Assembly: GCA_029215795.1 (NCBI GenBank)
Contig: JARDYH010000007.1
Span: forward strand, 66,580,763-66,644,762
DNA: 64,000 nt
From: Anniella stebbinsi
Lineage: Eukaryota > Chordata > Lepidosauria > Squamata > Anniellidae
Reading direction: 5' to 3'
Part shown: positions 1-14,320 of the stretch, piece by piece
Numbering within the stretch: the first letter of the stretch is position 1
Layout: each line of letters begins with the position of its first letter
The notes under the pieces: generated by a model
Database searches by the model: none
Told to the model about the DNA's origin: nothing
What the model saw: only the letters and a program-made list of their open reading frames with translations
Position numbers and translations under genes: made by a program

Positions 1-101
1 ATTCAGAAGTTCCGGATCGGCCTCCGAAGCAGGTTGGGGAGTCCTTGCACAGCCCTATTTCCTACCCTTTTGCTCCTATATTTTTTTATCTCCCCACTCA
101 G

Positions 102-3320
<3,219 letters not shown>

Positions 3321-4267
3321 ATGCCTCCCGCCATGGGAGGCGCGACTGAAGGATGGACAGGCCAACGGACTCCTGCGCTGCTGGGCATGTGCCTGTAACT
3401 CCCGTCGGACCTTGTTTTGAATGGGATGGCAGCTCCCCCTGGTGGCGACCCCAGGGAAAACAGTCTCCGAACTTGCTGCCAGTCACATGCCAACTTCACT
3501 CATTACCCTGTTGGTGCAGGATGGGGGCGGCCAGGAATTCTCTAATTTAGTTCTGGGGGGGGCACTGTGGTTGGTCAGGCGCCGAAGAAGCAGAGGGGAA
3601 TTTTTTTTGGGGGGGAGGAGGAAGATGTGGCGAGGAGCTCCTGGGGCTGTTCTGGTGCGTAAAGAGGGCATGGCCATCCTTGAGCCAGAAGAAGAAGAAG
3701 AAGGGAGAGGCACTCTGCACATGCTCAAAAGCACTTTGCCTACAGGTCCTTTGATCCACAAAGCCTTCTTCCTTTTGTCCCTTAACTGGAAGTTCTTGGA
3801 CTGGGCTGATCCATCTGTTGCTCTCCCTAGTTGGGGTTGGGAGCATTGTCTGTTTAGTCTCAAACCTGGAGGCAGGACATTAATAGTCCGTGTTTAATTG
3901 GAGCAAAGAACTCAGTCATTGGCTACTAAAACCGGGGGCAGCGTTCAGGACTCAGATTTCTTGCTTCCAACCCTCACTTGCAAACGGCTTATTTTCTCCC
4001 TCCCAGTCTTTGCTTCTTTCTGCTCCCCCAGCAGCAAACAGCAGATTGGCTCCGTGTCTGTTTAAAAAGTTACCGTCTGAAGCAGGCCGAGTCTGGAAAG
4101 ACTAGCCCCTTGTGTGAGAAACAAAGCAACTTTTCTTCCTGCCCCGGAGTCCTCGGGCAAGCGTCCTTGGCACCGAAAGCCTTGGCCACATCCAGAGCCC
4201 ATTCTCACCGAAAGAGAGAAGCGAAACCAAATGAGAAAAGGTGCTTGGCCGCCTCACTTTAAAAACT

Positions 4268-4309
<42 letters not shown>

Positions 4310-4459
4310 GTAATGGAGTGGAAGCTCTGGCATCTGCCTCTTTCGAAGGGCGAGCCATCTGGGCATGGCTTCAAGGCAACCCAGAATAGCATTTGGAAGT
4401 CTTAACGTTTAAGGATTTGAAGGGTGGGAGGAGAGAGGAACATTTAAATTGGCTTTCCC

Positions 4460-4640
4460 TCCTTCCCAGCACCATCCGGATGCGTTGGGTTACAATTCCA
4501 ATCACCGACAGGAGGGCTGTGCTGGCTGGGAAAGGATGAGTGTTGTGTTAGATGACAACACCCATCATCCCCAGCCAGCACAGCCCTCCTGGTGGTGATT
4601 AGAGCTGTAACCCAACACATCGGGACAGGGGCAGGGTAGG
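4460..4640. repeat. Hairpin repeat family A, both arms
   Basis: The left arm ACAATTCCAATCACC...AGGAGGGCTGTGCTGGCTGG is mirrored by CCAGCCAGCACAGCCCTCCT...GGTGATTAGAGCTGTAAC. The arms are about 80 bases each. Confidence 0.7.
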
Positions 4641-5060
4641 GAAGGCTGGTTTTGAGGGATTGCAGAGTCTTGTTTTTCAAGGGATCTGTCTCCCCGGGGT
4701 ACCTTTCCCACTTTTAGTGGTCTGCTGAGAAATGCCCCGTTTGTCTGCCACGGAACATCTGTGCAGCAATGTGGTGAATTATGGTCTCCTTGTCTGACAA
4801 TGTTCCTGCCTGCCCAGCATTGACAGGTCTGGCACCAAGCTCCACGTGACCCACCTGCCTGCGCCTCCCTCCCTCTCCCCCTTCTGTTTGCTGCCTGCAT
4901 GCCTTGTTCTCAAACACTGGCAGATGGCACTGGGTTTCCAAACGCCTTCCTCCGTCTCTTACGGAGGAGGGTGGCTTCCGGGATTCCTGCAAAACTGTTT
5001 TGAAGAGGTGCCCCAGGCTGGACCTTCAAGGACCTTCATTTAGGCTGCTGGAAAGGGCAA

Positions 5061-5066
5061 AATAAA
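5061..5066 (+). terminator. Candidate PRKD2 polyadenylation signal AATAAA
   Basis: Canonical hexamer about 1.74 kb after the stop codon. Use cannot be confirmed from sequence alone. Confidence 0.4.
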
Positions 5067-5090
5067 CGGCTTCCCCACCTCGGAGGCAGG

Positions 5091-6910
5091 AGCAGAGCAT
5101 CCGGCTGTACCTGACCAGACGGCTACGCCAGTGTGTGGGCTGAGATGTCTCGTTCTTACCACCACAAAAGGTTATATTGTACATAAAAGTGCATTTGAAC
5201 CTTGGCTTTAAAACACACACACACACACAAAAGTACCGTAAAATGCTTGACGTTTAGATGGGCTTCCTTGATCTAGATCCCCGTCCTGCCTCAAAACTAT
5301 GGCGTTAGCCATTTAAACTCGCACACACAGAGTGGAAACATATTAATGGTGTTTAGCAGCTGCATCTCCTCCCCTCATTTTTCCTCTAGAGTAGGCGCAA
5401 AGCGCCCAATCTGGATTAGGATGCTACCATGGGGGGATGTAGGGGGGCTTTTAAAGATCTAGATCAGGGGGCTACTCTGGAGTAAAAATGACAAAAAGAC
5501 TGAGCTGCAGTTTTCAAGCGATGTTTGTTTTGGCCAATGCGTCCATCCGTTCCCTCCCTCCGCATTTTGTGGCCAGAAAACCTTGAATTCTGGGAATGGA
5601 AAGAAATGTTGAGCTTTTGTACATTGTTTCTTATCAGCCAAACAGAACATTTTCGCCCTGCATCTTTTTAGTCTGAGTGGCTTTATTGCTGGCTTCCTTG
5701 ATCTCTTTTGAACCTACGTAATCACAGCTTTTCCCAATTTGGAGCCCTCTGAATGTTTTGGACTTCAGTTCCCATCAGCCCCAGCTAGCATGCCCAATGG
5801 TCAGGACTGCTGGGAATCATCATCCCAAACGTCGGAAGAACGCCAGGGTGGGGGAGGCTGCCCTAGCGGAAGGCATGATGTTGTTGTCTGTTGTGAGTTT
5901 AAGCTGGAAGCACCGTTTATTCTGGCACCCAAAGGAATCCCTTTGTTGCTTCGATGTGATGGGAAGGAAGCAAGTCCCCTGAGCAGGAACTCATACAGAG
6001 ATGCAACGTTCTCTGAGAGTAGCTCATAATGCTCTGTTTCTGCATCAGGATTGATTGGATGATGTAATTGCAACATGGCACCTGTCTGTCCACAGTGGAA
6101 GTCAACAACCAGGAAGCAAGGCCAGAACAGGAACTCCATACAGAGATACTGTGGGCCACCTCCTCCCGCTGCTGCTGCTGGGAGATTTGGCTTAACGGTA
6201 GCCTTGAATTTAACACCTTGTCCTGCATTTGTGTGCACCAGTTATACTGCTTAGAACAGACTTTTCCAACCCGATGCTCTCCAAATATGTTGACCACAAT
6301 TCCTAGCATGGCTGGCTGGGCATGCTGGAAGTTGTAGTCACCACATCTGGAGGGCACCAGGTTGAGGAAAGCTGGTTTGGGAGGACTCGCTGCTATCCAA
6401 ATTCTCACTTCACCTTGGCCCCAACAGAGCTGGGTGGTCATAGGGTAAAAATCCCTGCTCATTCTTGGGATAGCCTTTTTTGTGGTCAAGTTATAAGGTG
6501 GGCCAAGTGTATCCAAATTCACCACCAGAAGAGCTTGGCTCCACTAGATTAGTGATGCTCAAGTTCAAATGGATGTGTGTGGACACAATCTAGAGGAGGA
6601 GCCTGCAACTAGAAGCCTATAGCCAAATTTTGCCCCATTTGGTGAGTGTATTAAAACAAGGATCTTATATCTTCACAATGCCAGTGTAGAACAGTGGATT
6701 TTAGCAGGAGTCATTTTTTTCTTCTTCTTCTTCTTACACCATTATTAAAGGTACAGGGGGCCCTTTGGCTCGGCAGCTGGCGATTCTACATCTTCGGGGG
6801 TGCTAAGTTGGACTGCTGTCCCTTGTTCTCTTCAGCGGAAACTAGGAACTGGATCTTGCCGATAGGGTAGGACAGGGGTGGGTAACTCATGGCCCTTGTG
6901 ATGTTTTGGC
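5091..6910. other. Intergenic, repeats only
   Basis: No gene seen. It contains a CA run near 5213-5229, two copies of the squamate hairpin repeat (about 5728-5830 and 6262-6385), and a CTT-rich tract near 6716-6735. The 202-codon minus-strand reading frame here (5917-6525) overlaps the hairpin repeats and resembles nothing. Confidence 0.6.
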
Positions 6911-7365
6911 TAGGGCTGGTAACAGATCCAGATCTGGATCCCAAATCCAGACTGTCCGGATCGGATCATTACGGATCAATCCAGAGATCTGGGGCCCATT
7001 GGCCTTCCAGATCCCTGGGTGCTGGCTGCGCAACCGGCACCCAGGGACGCCAGGCCAGAGGTGAGTCCATTGGCCTCACTGCCCTCCCCCCACTCTCCCT
7101 GCGTACCTGCTGCCTCGTCGCCGCTGTCCGCTGCTGCCGTCCTCTAGCCGCCGCTGCTTCCGCTGTACTGAGAACCAAGCCGCGAGGTAAGCAGGGAGAG
7201 TGGGGGGAGGGCAGTGAGTACTTTTCCCCATAGACCAGGAGACCAGGATCCGGAGACCAGGATCCGATTCCAAACTGGATCGGGAGGAGGTCCGATCTGG
7301 TCTGGATTGGATCGGGTCCGATCCGGGTCGTCTGGACCAGAACAGGGGGACTGTTCACAGCCCTA
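6911..7365. mobile_element. Non-autonomous hAT-like element, GATCC-rich, with 8-bp target duplication
   Basis: The ends are inverted: TAGGGCTGGTAACAG on the left and CTGTTCACAGCCCTA on the right. The flanks are GTTTTGGC (6903-6910) and GGTTTGGC (7366-7373), matching at 7 of 8 bases, the hAT target-duplication length. The interior is full of GGATC/GATCC and CCAGATC words in opposite orientations near both ends, so much of it can fold back. No transposase frame is visible. Confidence 0.75.
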
Positions 7366-9690
7366 GGTTTGGCCCACTATTACCATGACTCCTTACCATC
7401 AGCTATATTGTCTAGGGCAAGTGAGGCTTGAGCCCCAAAAGTCTGGAGTGTGCAAGCTGCACACCCCTGGTGAAAGGAAATTGGGACCCATCGCTTGCGA
7501 GGTTTTCTGTTTCTGCAGTTTGCAATGGCTGATGGGATTGCCCTGGGAAAGAAAAGAGAAAACTTAACCGCAGGGTTTTATGGGTGATACCTGATTGCAG
7601 GGGGAAAGTTGCTGTTTTGTGATCCATTCAGTGTTCTCTTGACCTCTTGAGACCTTGGGAAAACCTTGAGACATGCAGCCCTCCTCGACTTAGCAAGTGG
7701 AGGGGGCCTATCAGCATTTCCAGCCCGATTCACCAGTAAACTGTGGTTGCTCTTAATGTCTGTGCATCCCTAGCCTGTTTTTATTCCATGTCATAAGTTC
7801 CGTTTCAGCTAGGAAGTTTCAAAAACGCAGTCTCCTGCTTTCTGTTTATCTGGCTTTCCATTTATAGCTCCTGTGGGCCTGTATCAGTCATCTCTGGGGG
7901 GGACAGCCTCCGATTCTCTTCCTGTCCCCAGGTCCTACTTTACTCACGGCCATACAAGGGTAGGACCACCATCAGCTGCCTGTGTGCTTGCTTCTGCACC
8001 CCTCTGAAAATATGCAGGCCTGAAGGGCACGGGGACACGAAAGTGCACCGGCGTTTGTGATGCTCCGCAACCTCACGCGCCCAGCTGACATTTGGGGCAA
8101 AACCCCCACAGTTGCCACACATCCCACTTACCTGTGCTAGTGGCGTCATTCTGTATGCCACTCGCTGCCCTCGGACGTCCGTTTTCACCATGCACCTTGT
8201 GCATCTGTGAAAACCTCAAGATTGAGCTCCCCTTTCAGCAACAAATAGAAATATAGGAAGTGGAGGCAGGGGGCGCAGAAGGAGGTCCCTTTGCCAGGTG
8301 GTGCCTGTTGTCGCTGAGCTGGGTGCAACTGCCTGCCATTCGCATCTTGGAAAGCGAGAGGCAAGGGGGGGGGGGCGTTGGCCTTGGTGCTGTGTCCACT
8401 CAAAACAGCAGGAGATTGAGAAGATGCGTCACATGGGTGCCAGTTCTCTGTCTCCACATGGGGAAATGTCCAGCATCAGTCCACCTTGGACTGGTAAGTA
8501 TCCGGCAGGGGGCCCTCTCCCCTCCCCCCCCGGATAGTTTCCTTTCTTACTCTTTTAAAAAAAACAGGTCTGTGCTACATGATGATGGTGGTGGGGGGGG
8601 GGGCATATTGTGATCGCCAAGAACAGAACATGGCAGCTGTAAACACTTCAACAGCCCAATATTTGCCTGTATCGAACGGAAGTGTAGAAATGTTCACTGT
8701 AATTTCAGCGTAGAGTTATTTGACTTTGCTCAAGAGAGGCATTAGCAAGAAAAAGCTGTTTTTGATGCACCTTTTTTAGACAAGTTGCCCACTGCAGGGG
8801 TGCTTACGAAGAAGTTGGACGCTTTTCAAGTTTCTTTGGAATTCACAAAGACTTCAAGGACTATGGTGGCAGATGGAGGGCACTCCAGTTTAAAGTAAGG
8901 GGCCTAGAAGGGCCTACACCACCTTATGATAACCAATCAGCAAGTTTAAGAACCTAATAGTCACCAAGAATGGAAATAGGCATGGAAATTGGCACATGGG
9001 TGTCAAAAAGAGCCTTGTCAGGAATGCCATGTTCTGCTTTCATGCACTATTCTTCCTGGGGTCTTTTCCAACCTTATAGAAAGGGTCTTTGAAGTAACAG
9101 ACCCTTCACCAATGAATATAGTAAGCTAATTCTATTCCTTTTTCTGGCTTAAGTACGAAAGGGGTGTGTGTATATGTTACTTACTTCTGGTAAAACATTC
9201 TATTTTTAACCGTCGTCTCTGTGTGTGGAAGTCAGTGCGCTGAAGCATCATGGCAGCCATTTCCTCCAGCCCATGCCGCATTTTAGTAGGCAGGAAGTGG
9301 GAACCTGTCATAATTTTTAGAAGGTGGTTGAGGGAGTAAATTCGGTTTCCCTGCATCGGTAACTGAGCCGCAGGAGATGCATTTTGAACTTTGTAGACGG
9401 GGGGGGGGGGAGGGAATGTGCAAAAGTGGGGAAATCAATATGTGGTGGAGGGAAGGGGGCCATCTGGTGAATTCCAGTGCACCTGGGGCCCCAGGTGGCC
9501 CCAATGTATCTCACAGGATGGAGGTTCAACACTGCTGCCCGAGACGAATGGGAACCCCACCGGAGGCCTCCAAATGCTCATGTGTCTTTGCGGTATCCAT
9601 TGCGCATGGGTTGTGGTTTATTTGATGCACACTTGCGTTCCACATCTCTTGCCACCTGATGAAGCCCTCGCCTTCTTGCTTTCCCTTCCA
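7366..9690. other. Intergenic region upstream of the GPCR exon
   Basis: No recognisable gene, only simple G and C runs (8366-8375, 8591-8601, 9400-9411). The 5' exon or exons of the receptor transcript may lie here, but I cannot identify one. Confidence 0.5.
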
Positions 9691-9691
9691 G

Positions 9692-10675
9692 GCCCTTCTC
9701 TTGGTGTCGCCAACGGCACTAACGGCTCCCTCTGCCCAGCCAGCGCATCCCGGTGTGGCGTGGACTTCCGGTCCGGCAGCACCCTCGTGGCCTCGCTCTA
9801 CGGCTCCATTTTCCTGCTTGGCTTGGCTACCAATGGGTTGACCCTGTGGCCCCTGCTGCGCCAGGTGCGCCTCGGCAATGTTTTGGCCATCTACCTGTTG
9901 AGCCTGGGGCTCTCCAACCTCCTCTACCTTTCCACCCTGCCTCTTTGGATGCTGTATGTGCTCCACGGACACCGGTGGACCCTAGGCAGCCCGGCGTGCC
10001 ACATGGCCGGCTTCCTCTTCTACTCCAACATGTATGTCAGCATCTTGCTGCTGTGCGCAATCTCGCTGGAGCGCTACCTGGCCGTGGTGCACCCCCTCTG
10101 CTCCTTGGGCTGGCGCAGCCGCTTCTCGGCCACCGTGGCCTCTGCTTCCGTGGTCCTTCTGGTCTTCCTGTCCCACCTGGCCATTTTGTTCTGCTCGGAA
10201 GGCCTCCAGAGGGCTTCCTGCTACGACAGCCACCCGCTGCAGCCCGGGGTGGCCCAATTCAACTATTTCCGAGTCACTGCTGTGTTTGCCCTGCCTCTTG
10301 TCATCCTGGGGGGTCTCCTACCTGAAGATCACCCAAGGCGTGCAATCAAGCGAGAGCCTGACAGACTGGCAGAAGGCCAAGGTCAGGCGCCTGTCCCTGG
10401 GCGTCATCTCCATCTTCTTGCTCTGTTTTGCACCTTACCACCTCCTGCTGCTGGCACGGAGCGTGGCCCTCTCCCTCTTGGACCTCTGCTCCCTGTGTAT
10501 CTTTGAGCAGCGCCTCCACCTCCCCTTCTCTCTCTCGCTGGCCGTGTCCAGCCTGAACAGCGCTCTGGACCCTGTCCTCTACACCCTGGTGAGTGATGGG
10601 ATCAAGGAAGACCTCAAGAGAGCCTTCGGCTGTAGAGCCAGGTCTAACCAGTCACACGAGCCTGCGGCGCTCTGA
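9692..10675 (+). CDS. GPR132(G2A)-like class A G-protein-coupled receptor, frameshifted
   Basis: Seven-transmembrane receptor of the proton/lipid-sensing GPR4/65/68/132 group. The N-terminus has two N-glycosylation sequons (NGT, NGS). TM1-TM2 run over about 9784-9950. ERY, a DRY variant, ends TM3 at 10069-10077. The disulphide cysteines are in SPACHMAG and RASCYDS. CFAPYHLLLL marks TM6, and DPVLY (10568-10582) replaces NPxxY in TM7. Wording such as GNVLAIYLL, HRWTLG, MYVSILLLC and QKAKVRRL is closest to GPR132. Frame 1 reads to the G6 run at 10308-10313 and the receptor then continues in frame 2 to TGA at 10673, so the sequence appears to carry one extra G. I start the exon at a good acceptor (AG 9690-9691). 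An in-frame ATG exists at 9625, but the bases between look intronic. It could be a functional gene with an assembly error or a young pseudogene. Confidence 0.82.
10308..10313 (+). other. G6 run at the GPCR frameshift
   Basis: Homology runs out of frame 1 and into frame 2 across this homopolymer, between the TM5 segment (ALPLVIL) and the TM5/ICL3 continuation (SYLKITQGV). One G fewer would restore a single frame. Homopolymer length error and true mutation are both possible. Confidence 0.7.
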
Positions 10676-11454
10676 TGGACTCAGAATGGCCGGCGGGAGA
10701 GACACAGGCACCAGTGTGAAAGCGGAGCGTTACCAGCTACGGTGCAGCGGTCAGTTTTGAAGTGCAGGTGCTGCTCAAAGACACACCAGGAGCGGCTGTG
10801 TTGAGCCGTATCATCAAATCGGATCGAGCAGTTTTAATCTCTACCAGGACCAGGCCTTTTGTAAAGTGAAGGGGTTGGAATTGCCCTACCTGAAGATGCT
10901 GCTGAGGATCGAACCTGGGACCTTCTGCATGCGAAGCGAGTGCTCTACCACGGAGCCATGCTCCCTCCAGCAAAACAAAGAGGAGGAAGCCACAGTAGTT
11001 GAAGGAAGAGTTGACTGGAGAATGAGCCCACATTTTAGCCAAGCGACACATGAGAGAATTTATAAAACCCTCCTTAATCAGCCTAATCAAATCAATTGAA
11101 GTCCTGGATAAAAGATAACCAGACTTGATGACCTGTGCTTGTCTCATACCCCCCCGCCCCCACACCAGTTTTTTTTGTTTTGAAAGCAGGCTGGTTCTTC
11201 GCTCCCACAGCAGTCCGAAGGAGACCTTGTCCCATCCAATTAAGTAACCAGGTGTCAAGCAAAAGATCCAACCCATGAGATGGCGTGGTTGCCATCTGCA
11301 GAGACCTTCTGGCATTGATTCCGGAGCCTGCCATGCGGCTTCTCTTGAGTAGAGGAAGGTAGTGTGGCTTGCATCCAAGCCATGCCTGTAGCAACAATGG
11401 AACACAAATAGGAAAACACGTCCCTCTATCTATTTTCTCCACACTATGCATACC
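10676..11454. other. Intergenic with a tRNA-type SINE remnant (minus)
   Basis: No gene seen. At about 10820-10975 there is a minus-strand tRNA-derived SINE fragment. Its reverse complement holds the A-box-like GGTAGAGC region and the B-box-like GGTTCGATCCT. The remainder is unclassified. Confidence 0.55.
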
Positions 11455-12135
11455 ACCAGCTGGTAGTGCCTACTACCAGCTTCGGCTGATATGCCAGCTG
11501 CGCCCCTTCCTAGAGTTGGAAAACCTAAAAACAAGGCTCAACTTCTGCAATGTGCTGTACATAGGGCTACCTCTGTGCCTAGTCCGGAAACTTCAACTAG
11601 TTCAAAATATGGCAGCCAGGTTGGTCACCGGCACACCTAGGGGTGACGATATCACACCAGCTTTAAAATCACTCCACTGGCTGCCAGTTAGTTTGCGGGC
11701 AAAGTACAAAGTGTTGGTTATTACCTTTAAAGCCCTACATGGTTTGGGTCCAAGTTACCTGTGGGATCGCCTTCTCCCATACAATCCACCCCGCACGCTC
11801 AGGTCCTCTGGGAAGAATTTGCTACAGTTGGCCAAGACTAGGCTGACAACCGTTACCCAGAGGACCTTCTCTTCTGCCGTTCCCGGTCTGTGGAATGACC
11901 TGCCAGGAGAGATCCGCCAACTTACCAGTCTTCAAGAATTTAAGAGAGCTATAAAGACTGATATAAACCCTACCCAGTCGAATTTTAAGACTTTATTGAT
12001 TTTAATAATGTATTAAATTTATATGCTTTTAATCAGTTTATGTATTGTATATTGTATTTTATATTGTTGATATTGATGTTGTTCCCCCGCCTCGATCCGG
12101 AGGGAGAGGCGGGTAAGACATAAATACTATTATTG
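11455..12135 (+). mobile_element. L2/CR1-superclade LINE, 5'-truncated, 3' end of ORF2
   Basis: Translation of 11469-11990 gives YYQLRLICQLRPF, then LQLVQNMAARLVTGTP, SLHWLPVSLRAKYKVL, FKALHGLGPSYL and WNDLPGEIRQL. This is the C-terminal part of the reverse transcriptase of an L2-like LINE. The 3' end reads CCCGCCTCGATCCGGAGGGA and then an AT/TTG-rich tail. The same family recurs at 60160 and 61310. Confidence 0.85.
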
Positions 12136-14220
12136 TTGTTGTTGTTATTGTACACCTCTATCATGTCTCCCCTCACTCGCCTTGGAGGAATTATGCCCAT
12201 ACCCTACAGCCCTATGATTATCCTCATAAGATTGCAATTATCCTCATAAGATTGCAGAAGGGATGGGGCTGAGGCACCCGCCCCCTCCTCGCTGGCCTAG
12301 GACTGTTTCTGCCTCCGTTCAGGTGGATCCATGGCTGAGCTGACACTTGAACCCGGGTTTTCCGGGTTCATTCTCTTAACTGACATACTCCACCATGGCT
12401 GGGGAAGCTGTAGCCCTCCAGGGACTCCTCTTCCTATCAACCCTTGCCATCGGCTAGAAAGTTGAGGCTCATGGGAAGTGGAGTCCAACAATATCTGGTA
12501 GGACGGAGGATGCACCAAGAGAAAGATGCCAGCTATTTCCAGAAAGGAGTCCCACAGCCCCGGTGGCAGAGGAGGCTCTATATTTGGGTTGAATAGGGTG
12601 GTGGTGACCCTCTTCCTCTTCCCCACCCACTTGTGGCAGAGAAATCCCACCACAACCAAGTACATTTGCTCCAATGCATGGTATTCCACGCATGATCTTC
12701 TTCTGCCCTTCTCAGCCAATCTCAGCAGAATATTGTGTCTCCGCCCTGCATAGGCTCATTTCATTAGGGTGTGCAGCATCTTAAAGGCCCTGATTGGAGC
12801 GGAGGAGGGGAAAGCGCGTTTCCCAGGCCTTCTGGAAAGTGCATAGTTCCCCCAGGGATGCTAATGGCAGCTTTCCAGAGGCTTTCCCGTCCTTTTAATA
12901 GCCCCGATTCAAGCAGAGGGGCAGGAAAGCAGAGGTGCCCTGGGAAATTAGGGTGTGCCTGGGCACACCCAGCACACCCTGTGAGCACGCCTATGCCACC
13001 CTATTCTCTGCCCAACCAGCCCCAATGGGCACCAGTCACTATTGCCCCGTCAGATTCATCAGAGCCACCTTTTCATCTGTCCTTAAAGCTTTGACTGGCC
13101 GTACAGTAATGAATTAACAGGAGCCGGCAGCTCCAAGCACCCCACAGCACCGTTTCTAGTCACCACATAATGGTGAAAAAGGACAGGTATTTTTTCACCA
13201 CGGCTCCCCAGAAGCCACAACTGGCCTTGTAGCTGCCGCTGATTTCCACCCACCCCTCTCCAAGGCCAACGTTGCTGCGATTTCTCCCGTCCTCACCGCT
13301 GCCTGCCCCCCCTCCTTCTATTGTCATGGCTACCATCCTCTCCATCACCATGGCTACCTTCCTCGCACTATTATTATCACAACCATTTATAAACCATTGT
13401 TGCTTACCTTCCTCGTCACTGTCACTTCCGCCACCCCCTTTCTCACGGCCCGTTTGAACCATCGCTGCGCCCCTGGTGTATTTTTAGTATGATTAGTTCT
13501 GCCATTGTACTACCCTCAAATGGCCCGCGTTATTTCCCACCCTCCCCTTGGCACGAGTGATCAACAGCAATGACCGATAGCCTATCCATCGAAATCTGTG
13601 GTGAGCATAGGAGTAGACCCCCTTTGGCTCTCGAAAACAATGATGGGGCTCTGGATACCAACCTTTTCCAGGCTCCGCCAAATTCCTTCAAAACTGTTCC
13701 GACAAATGAGACAAGATTTAGGCAAAGTTTGCAGCAGTCAGGAAAATGGAATTCGAGAAGGTGCGCTTCATTCAATGGCGGATGCTTTGAGGTGGAGGTC
13801 CCCACCCGTCAACAGACATGGTGCATCTGTCCTGTCTTTTCCTCCTCAATGGATTTTGGGGGGCTTCCAGATGAGGTTTTTATCCCACCATCGCTTCCTT
13901 CTTTCACTGAATTTTACGGCCGGGGAGGTCCAAATGCCAACATCTTCTGCTCGTAACCCTACGTCGTTTTCCCACTGCTTCATCTACCTTGTTTCTTACT
14001 GCAGGAAAATCCACTAAGGAGAAAAAGGCAACGTCACCACTGCATGGTGCTTTCTAACTGGCAGTGCTAAGCACCCTCCACCTGGGAGCTCTTTGAGTGA
14101 CGGGTGACAGGAGGGTTACCAAATGGAAAATCAAGATGCGCAATAAAAAGCCTCATGTCAAAGCAACCTTTGCTTGTTCCACCAGGGAAATTCCCCCGAA
14201 TGACATTTTTCAGAAATAGC
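12136..14220. other. Intergenic, decayed repeats
   Basis: No gene seen. It contains a short CR1-like scrap near 12150-12200, a hairpin-repeat copy near 12408-12520, and a partly duplicated stretch near 12766-13005 in which ATTAGGGTGTG occurs twice. Confidence 0.5.
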
Positions 14221-14224
14221 AATG

Positions 14225-14320
14225 GAGGCTGGTAGTTCCGATGACAGTGGGGCGGTGAATCCACTCTGGGTTTCAGCCAGAACCAGTCAGAACTCTACAG
14301 GAGCTATCCAAAGGGAACCC
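14225..14320. mobile_element. Left half of the CAGTGGAGGCTGG foldback family
   Basis: This matches the left arm shared by copies at 37057, 50483 and 57798: AATGGAGGCTGGTAGTTCCG, then GGCGGTGAATCCACTC and AGTCAGAACTCT. The right arm is missing. Confidence 0.65.

Larger units (their letters stand above)
3321..5090 (+). other. Probable PRKD2 3' untranslated region
   Basis: This follows the PRKD2 stop codon and contains no coding exon I can support. The nearest clear AATAAA I noticed is at 5061-5066, giving a possible 3' UTR of about 1.75 kb. The stretch holds an ATG trinucleotide repeat (4268-4310) and a palindromic hairpin repeat (about 4460-4640). The UTR end is inferred only from the hexamer. 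Confidence 0.45.

Noticed and set aside
5917..6525. 202-codon minus-strand frame as a gene
   Set aside because: Overlaps two hairpin repeats and has no motif, splice support or codon pattern like the real genes here.
9418..10506. A single 362-codon frame as the complete receptor
   Set aside because: The first part looks intronic and lies before a good splice acceptor, and the last 60 codons are out of the receptor frame; TM6-7 are encoded in frame 2.
11369..12016. 215-codon frame as a host gene
   Set aside because: The peptide is the C-terminal end of an L2-like LINE reverse transcriptase, repeated at 60160 and 61310.
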